Assembly: GCF_002975405.1 (NCBI RefSeq)
Contig: NZ_PCPS01000002.1
Span: 372,001 to 436,000, forward strand
Reading direction: 5' to 3'
Length of the DNA stretch: 64,000 nucleotides
Origin: Arthrobacter sp. MYb229
GTDB lineage: Bacteria; Actinomycetota; Actinomycetes; Actinomycetales; Micrococcaceae
A program made the translations under genes and the position numbers. The first letter of the stretch is position 1; every line of letters begins with the position of its first letter. Positions 61,174-64,000 of the stretch are shown here, piece after piece. Under the pieces are notes generated by a model. That model saw nothing but the letters and a program-made list of their open reading frames with translations. It did not search any database and was not told where the DNA came from.

Positions 61174-62594
61174 TGCCACCACTGATGCACGGAACCGCTC
61201 CGCTCACCGCTCGTCTGGAACCTTGGATGGAACGGCTCCTGGCCGACCCGATGCTATGCCAAGAATTGATCGAAGAGCACGGCTCGCCGTTGAACCTCCA
61301 CGATTTTGCGCCGATGAGCCGGAATATCGGTGAGCTGCGCCAAGCCGCGGAGGAACACGGGATCGATTTCCAGATCTATTTGGCGCGTAAGGCAAACAAG
61401 ACGATCGGCGCCATCGACCAAGCCGCAGCCGAGGGTTGCGGCGTCGACGTGGCGAGTTTCAACGAACTCGACCAGTGCCTGAAGCGAGGGATCCCGGCAG
61501 AGATGCTGATCGTCACCGCAGCGGTTAAGTCACCGGCACTGCTCACGTTGGCGGTGGACAACGACGTGGTGCTGAGCCTGGACAATGTCGACGAGGCGCT
61601 GGATCTGCTGGACATTGCAGAGCGGTCCGGGCGCCGAGTTCGGGTCGCGCTGCGCCTCGCCTCGGCGAACCCAAGGATTGCTCCCACCCGTTTCGGGCTC
61701 CACGCCGCGCGGTGGCTGGACTTTCTCGACTCTGCGGACCGAACCGCAGGCTTGGAGGTGTGCGGCATCCATTTCCACCTCAACGGGTACAGCGGAGAGC
61801 AGCGGGCCTTGGCGTTGGCCGAATCGTTGCGGCTCATCGATGTGTTGCGGGAGTTGGGCCATGCCCCGCAATTCGTGGACATGGGCGGCGGGATCCCGAT
61901 GTCCTATCTGGATGATGCCGCGCAATGGGCCGGTTTCTGGGAGGGCCTTGCCGCCCTGCCTGCCGGGGATGAATCCTTGACATGGAAATCCGACCGGCTG
62001 GGCGCCATGGGGGCCGAGCCAAGCGGCTCGGTGTATCCGTACCACCAGAAGTTGATCCGCGGAGAATGGCTGACTCAAGTTCTTGCAAGCCATCCCGAAG
62101 GCGGGAATGAGTCCGTAGCGCAGATGCTCAAAGAACGCGGCATTCAGCTGCGCTGCGAACCAGGTAGGACGCTGCTGGACGGCTGCGGGATGACGCTTGC
62201 CCAGGTGGCTTTCGTCAAAACCCGCAGCGATGGGCTCCCGCTAGTGGGCCTGCATATGAACAGAACGCAATGCCGCTCAACGTCGGCAGACTTCCTGGTG
62301 GATCCCTTGCTCCTCCATACAGGAACGCCCCGAGGCGAGCGTGCGGCGCTCAGCGCGTTTTTGGTGGGGGCCTATTGCATCGAGGAAGAGCTGATCCTGC
62401 GGCGTCGATTCGAATTCCCGCAGGGCGTGGCCGCCGGGGACCTCGTAGCTTTTCCTAATACCGGCGGATATCTCATGCACATCATCGAGAGCGGATCCCA
62501 TCAGCTGCCCTTGGCACGCAACCTCTGCTGGGATGCCGGCGAATGGGTCCAAGACCTTGGAGATCGGCAGAGCACCACAATGCTGTCGCGGTGA
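61173..62594 (+). CDS. Y4yA-family PLP-dependent decarboxylase (fold type III)
   Basis: The 473-aa protein belongs to the ornithine/diaminopimelate decarboxylase fold. The PLP lysine is in QIYLARKANKTIGAI, the His before the glycine loop is in VCGIHFHLNGYSGEQ, followed by VDMGGGIPMSYLD and RCEPGRTLLDGCG. The catalytic Cys region is GAYCIEEELILRRRF. It resembles the rhizobial Y4yA type and, more distantly, SbnH, which decarboxylates a diaminopropionate-containing siderophore intermediate. Its ATG overlaps the previous stop by one base; the open codons upstream belong to another frame of the FAD gene. Confidence 0.85.
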   Translation: MPPLMHGTAPLTARLEPWMERLLADPMLCQELIEEHGSPLNLHDFAPMSRNIGELRQAAEEHGIDFQIYLARKANKTIGAIDQAAAEGCGVDVASFNELDQCLKRGIPAEMLIVTAAVKSPALLTLAVDNDVVLSLDNVDEALDLLDIAERSGRRVRVALRLASANPRIAPTRFGLHAARWLDFLDSADRTAGLEVCGIHFHLNGYSGEQRALALAESLRLIDVLRELGHAPQFVDMGGGIPMSYLDDAAQWAGFWEGLAALPAGDESLTWKSDRLGAMGAEPSGSVYPYHQKLIRGEWLTQVLASHPEGGNESVAQMLKERGIQLRCEPGRTLLDGCGMTLAQVAFVKTRSDGLPLVGLHMNRTQCRSTSADFLVDPLLLHTGTPRGERAALSAFLVGAYCIEEELILRRRFEFPQGVAAGDLVAFPNTGGYLMHIIESGSHQLPLARNLCWDAGEWVQDLGDRQSTTMLSR

Positions 62595-62732
62595 AACTCT
62601 ATTGCCCGTCTACGTTGAGGCATCATGTGACCGCCTCGGACAGGCATTCGGCCAAGTCAACGGCCGGCAAGAGAAGCAGCCTGCGCCATGTTATGCAGCG
62701 CCCAAAAAACTTTTAAAGTTCTTTGAAAGTTC

Positions 62733-62759
62733 TGTCGATCCTGGCTCTTCCGGTTCGAC
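62733..62759 (+). promoter_or_regulatory. ECF42-type promoter TGTCGA-N17-CGAC
   Basis: TGTCGA and CGAC are separated by exactly 17 bases and lie about 50 bases before the DGPF gene. As I recall the published ECF42 motif (TGTCGA at -35, CGA/TC at -10), this is a full match and implies autoregulation by the sigma factor encoded downstream. Confidence 0.7.
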
Positions 62760-62811
62760 GTCTTCTATGAGAGGGTCAAAAAAGCTGGCCCCGGATTCAA
62801 GGAGGAACACC

Positions 62812-63237
62812 ATGAAATTCATGCTGATTATGCGTGCAACCGATGAGGGCGTGAAGGCCTACCAGGAAATTCCCTTCGAGCAGATCATCGAAGATATGGG
62901 CAAGTACAACGAGTCCATGATGAAGGCTGGGGTGATGCTTGCCGGCGAGGGACTGTCCGATGCCGCGGAAGGTTCTGTTGTCGACTTCTCTTCCGAGGAA
63001 CCATTGGTCACAGACGGTCCCTACGGCGAGACCAAGGAACTGTTCAACGGTTTCTGGATCATTGAAGTCTCCTCCAAGGAAGAGGCCATTCAGTGGGCCA
63101 AGCGCGCTCCACTCGGAACCGGCGCACTTTTGGAAGTCCGGCGTGTCCACGGACCCGAGGACTTTCCAGCCGACAACGAGTGGATTCAAAAAGAAGAAGG
63201 CTGGCGCGAGGAACAGGCTCAGCGCGGCCAAGCCTAA
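62812..63237 (+). CDS. DGPF/YciI-like protein partnered with ECF42 sigma factor
   Basis: The 141-aa protein starts MKFMLIMRATDEGVKAYQEI and carries the DGPF-type motif as TDGPYGETKE, followed by FNGFWIIEVSSKEEAIQWA. This is the ferredoxin-like YciI/DGPF fold. DGPF genes are typically adjacent to ECF42 sigma genes. GGAGGAACACC lies immediately before the ATG. Its biochemical role is unknown. Confidence 0.9.
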   Translation: MKFMLIMRATDEGVKAYQEIPFEQIIEDMGKYNESMMKAGVMLAGEGLSDAAEGSVVDFSSEEPLVTDGPYGETKELFNGFWIIEVSSKEEAIQWAKRAPLGTGALLEVRRVHGPEDFPADNEWIQKEEGWREEQAQRGQA

Positions 63238-63238
63238 G

Positions 63239-64000
63239 ATGAACAATTCGCACGATGAAGCGACGGCGCGCTCAACCGAATCTCACGGGGTTGAGCGCAC
63301 CGTGGCCGCGATCTGGCGGATCGAATCCGCGCGGATCATCGCCACCCTGACCCGGCTCACCGGCGATTTCGGCTTGGCAGAGGATCTGGCGCAGGAAGCG
63401 GTCATCGATGCGCTGCGCCAATGGCCCGAGCAGGGCGTACCGCGCAATCCGGCGTCCTGGTTGACCGCCGTGGCCAAGCGCAAGGCCATCGATGGGTTTC
63501 GCCGCCGCGAGCGGCTGGATCAGCGGCTCGCCGTGATGGGCCAAGAATTGGAACGTGAACAAGAGTCCGCGGTGGACGAGCTGCCATGGGACCCGGATGA
63601 GATTGATGATGACGTGCTGCGCCTGGTGTTCATCTCCTGCCATCCGGTGCTGGCCCGCGAGGCGCGGGTTGCGCTGACGCTGCGAGTAGTCGGCGGATTA
63701 TCGAGTGAAGAAATCGGACGGGCGTTCCTGCTGCCGGTGGCGACGGTGCAGCAGCGGATAGTACGTGCGAAGAAGACCCTAGCGGCGGCTCAAGTCCCTT
63801 TTGAGGTTCCCAGCCACGGCGAGCTGCCCAAACGTCTTGGTTCCGTGCTGGGCGTGCTATATCTGATCTTCAACGAGGGGCACACCGCCAGCAGCGGAAC
63901 CGACTGGATGCGTCCGGAACTCGGCCAGGAAGCGGCCCGGCTGGCCCGTGGACTGGCCGCCCTGATGCCCAAAGAACCGGAAGTCCATGGGCTGCTTGCG
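63239..64000 (+). CDS. ECF42-type sigma factor (DUF6596), 3' end outside the window
   Basis: The start is one base after the DGPF stop; 254 codons are present without a stop. Sigma region 2 is readable (LTGDFGLAEDLAQEAVIDAL, RNPASWLTAVAKRKAIDGFR). Region 4 is LRVVGGLSSEEIGRAFLLPV followed by ATVQQRIVRAKKTL. The DUF6596 extension begins with LGVLYLIFNEGHTASSGTDW. ECF42 proteins continue with a TPR-like C-terminal domain of about 100 or more residues, which is missing because the window ends. It is probably autoregulated from the TGTCGA promoter upstream of the DGPF gene. Confidence 0.9.
   Translation, partial: MNNSHDEATARSTESHGVERTVAAIWRIESARIIATLTRLTGDFGLAEDLAQEAVIDALRQWPEQGVPRNPASWLTAVAKRKAIDGFRRRERLDQRLAVMGQELEREQESAVDELPWDPDEIDDDVLRLVFISCHPVLAREARVALTLRVVGGLSSEEIGRAFLLPVATVQQRIVRAKKTLAAAQVPFEVPSHGELPKRLGSVLGVLYLIFNEGHTASSGTDWMRPELGQEAARLARGLAALMPKEPEVHGLLA

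Overview
This 64 kb stretch looks like chromosome of a high-G+C Gram-positive bacterium of the Micrococcaceae (Arthrobacter/Glutamicibacter type). That placement is an inference. It rests on the gene families present: a SigK-RskA-fasciclin group, an MhuD-type haem-degrading enzyme, an actinobacterial ECF42 sigma/DGPF pair, two PucR-type regulators, a DUF6069 protein, and many GTG/TTG starts. No rRNA, tRNA, CRISPR array, prophage or plasmid function was recognised. The window is a series of catabolic, transport and stress modules with one decayed stretch.

Layout. 0.7-5.6 kb: purU, then a PucR regulator divergent from a translationally coupled trio (42-aa membrane peptide, sodium:solute symporter, unknown 164-aa protein). 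6.4-10.4 kb: TIM-barrel sugar isomerase/epimerase, MFS transporter and MocR regulator. 10.5-17.6 kb: agmatinase/guanidinobutyrase-type ureohydrolase, aldehyde and alcohol dehydrogenases, NCS1 permease and a small membrane protein, facing a second PucR regulator. 17.6-19.9 kb: a run of broken genes (purU-like scrap, TetR 3' end, IS4 transposase remnant, 5'-truncated and frameshifted amidohydrolase). 20-24.3 kb: copper/haem-type envelope genes (membrane protein, PCuAC chaperone, Tat-exported DyP peroxidase, PepSY protein). 24.6-27.3 kb: frameshifted AsnC gene, FUSC-type membrane protein, LysR regulator. 27.4-33 kb: acid-sugar catabolic operon (class II aldolase, GntP permease, dehydrogenase, DUF1537 kinase) facing a FadR-type regulator. 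33-42.8 kb: arfB, DUF6069, MhuD-like enzyme, membrane-anchored molybdopterin oxidoreductase, photolyase, rskA-sigK-fasciclin, a lipoprotein and a membrane glycerophosphodiesterase. 42.9-53.4 kb: three-gene MacB-like exporter, cation/proton antiporter, orphan PstS, MHS transporter, histidine phosphatase, MFS transporter and arsenate reductase. 53.4-62.6 kb: a metal-uptake locus. 62.7 kb to the end: DGPF protein and ECF42 sigma factor, cut by the window edge.

The most interesting system is at 53.4-62.6 kb. A four-gene dipeptide/opine-type ABC importer with its two permeases fused in one protein lies divergent to a tightly coupled trio: an SbnA/cysteine-synthase-like PLP enzyme, an FAD/NAD(P)-binding protein and a Y4yA-type PLP decarboxylase. 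A near-perfect Zur-type operator (TGAGAATGATTATCA) ends two bases before the importer's first start codon, and a -35/-10 pair overlapping it predicts a leaderless, zinc-repressed transcript. I infer a small aminopolycarboxylate-type zincophore pathway with its own importer and without an IucA/IucC or NRPS assembly enzyme. The product is unknown.
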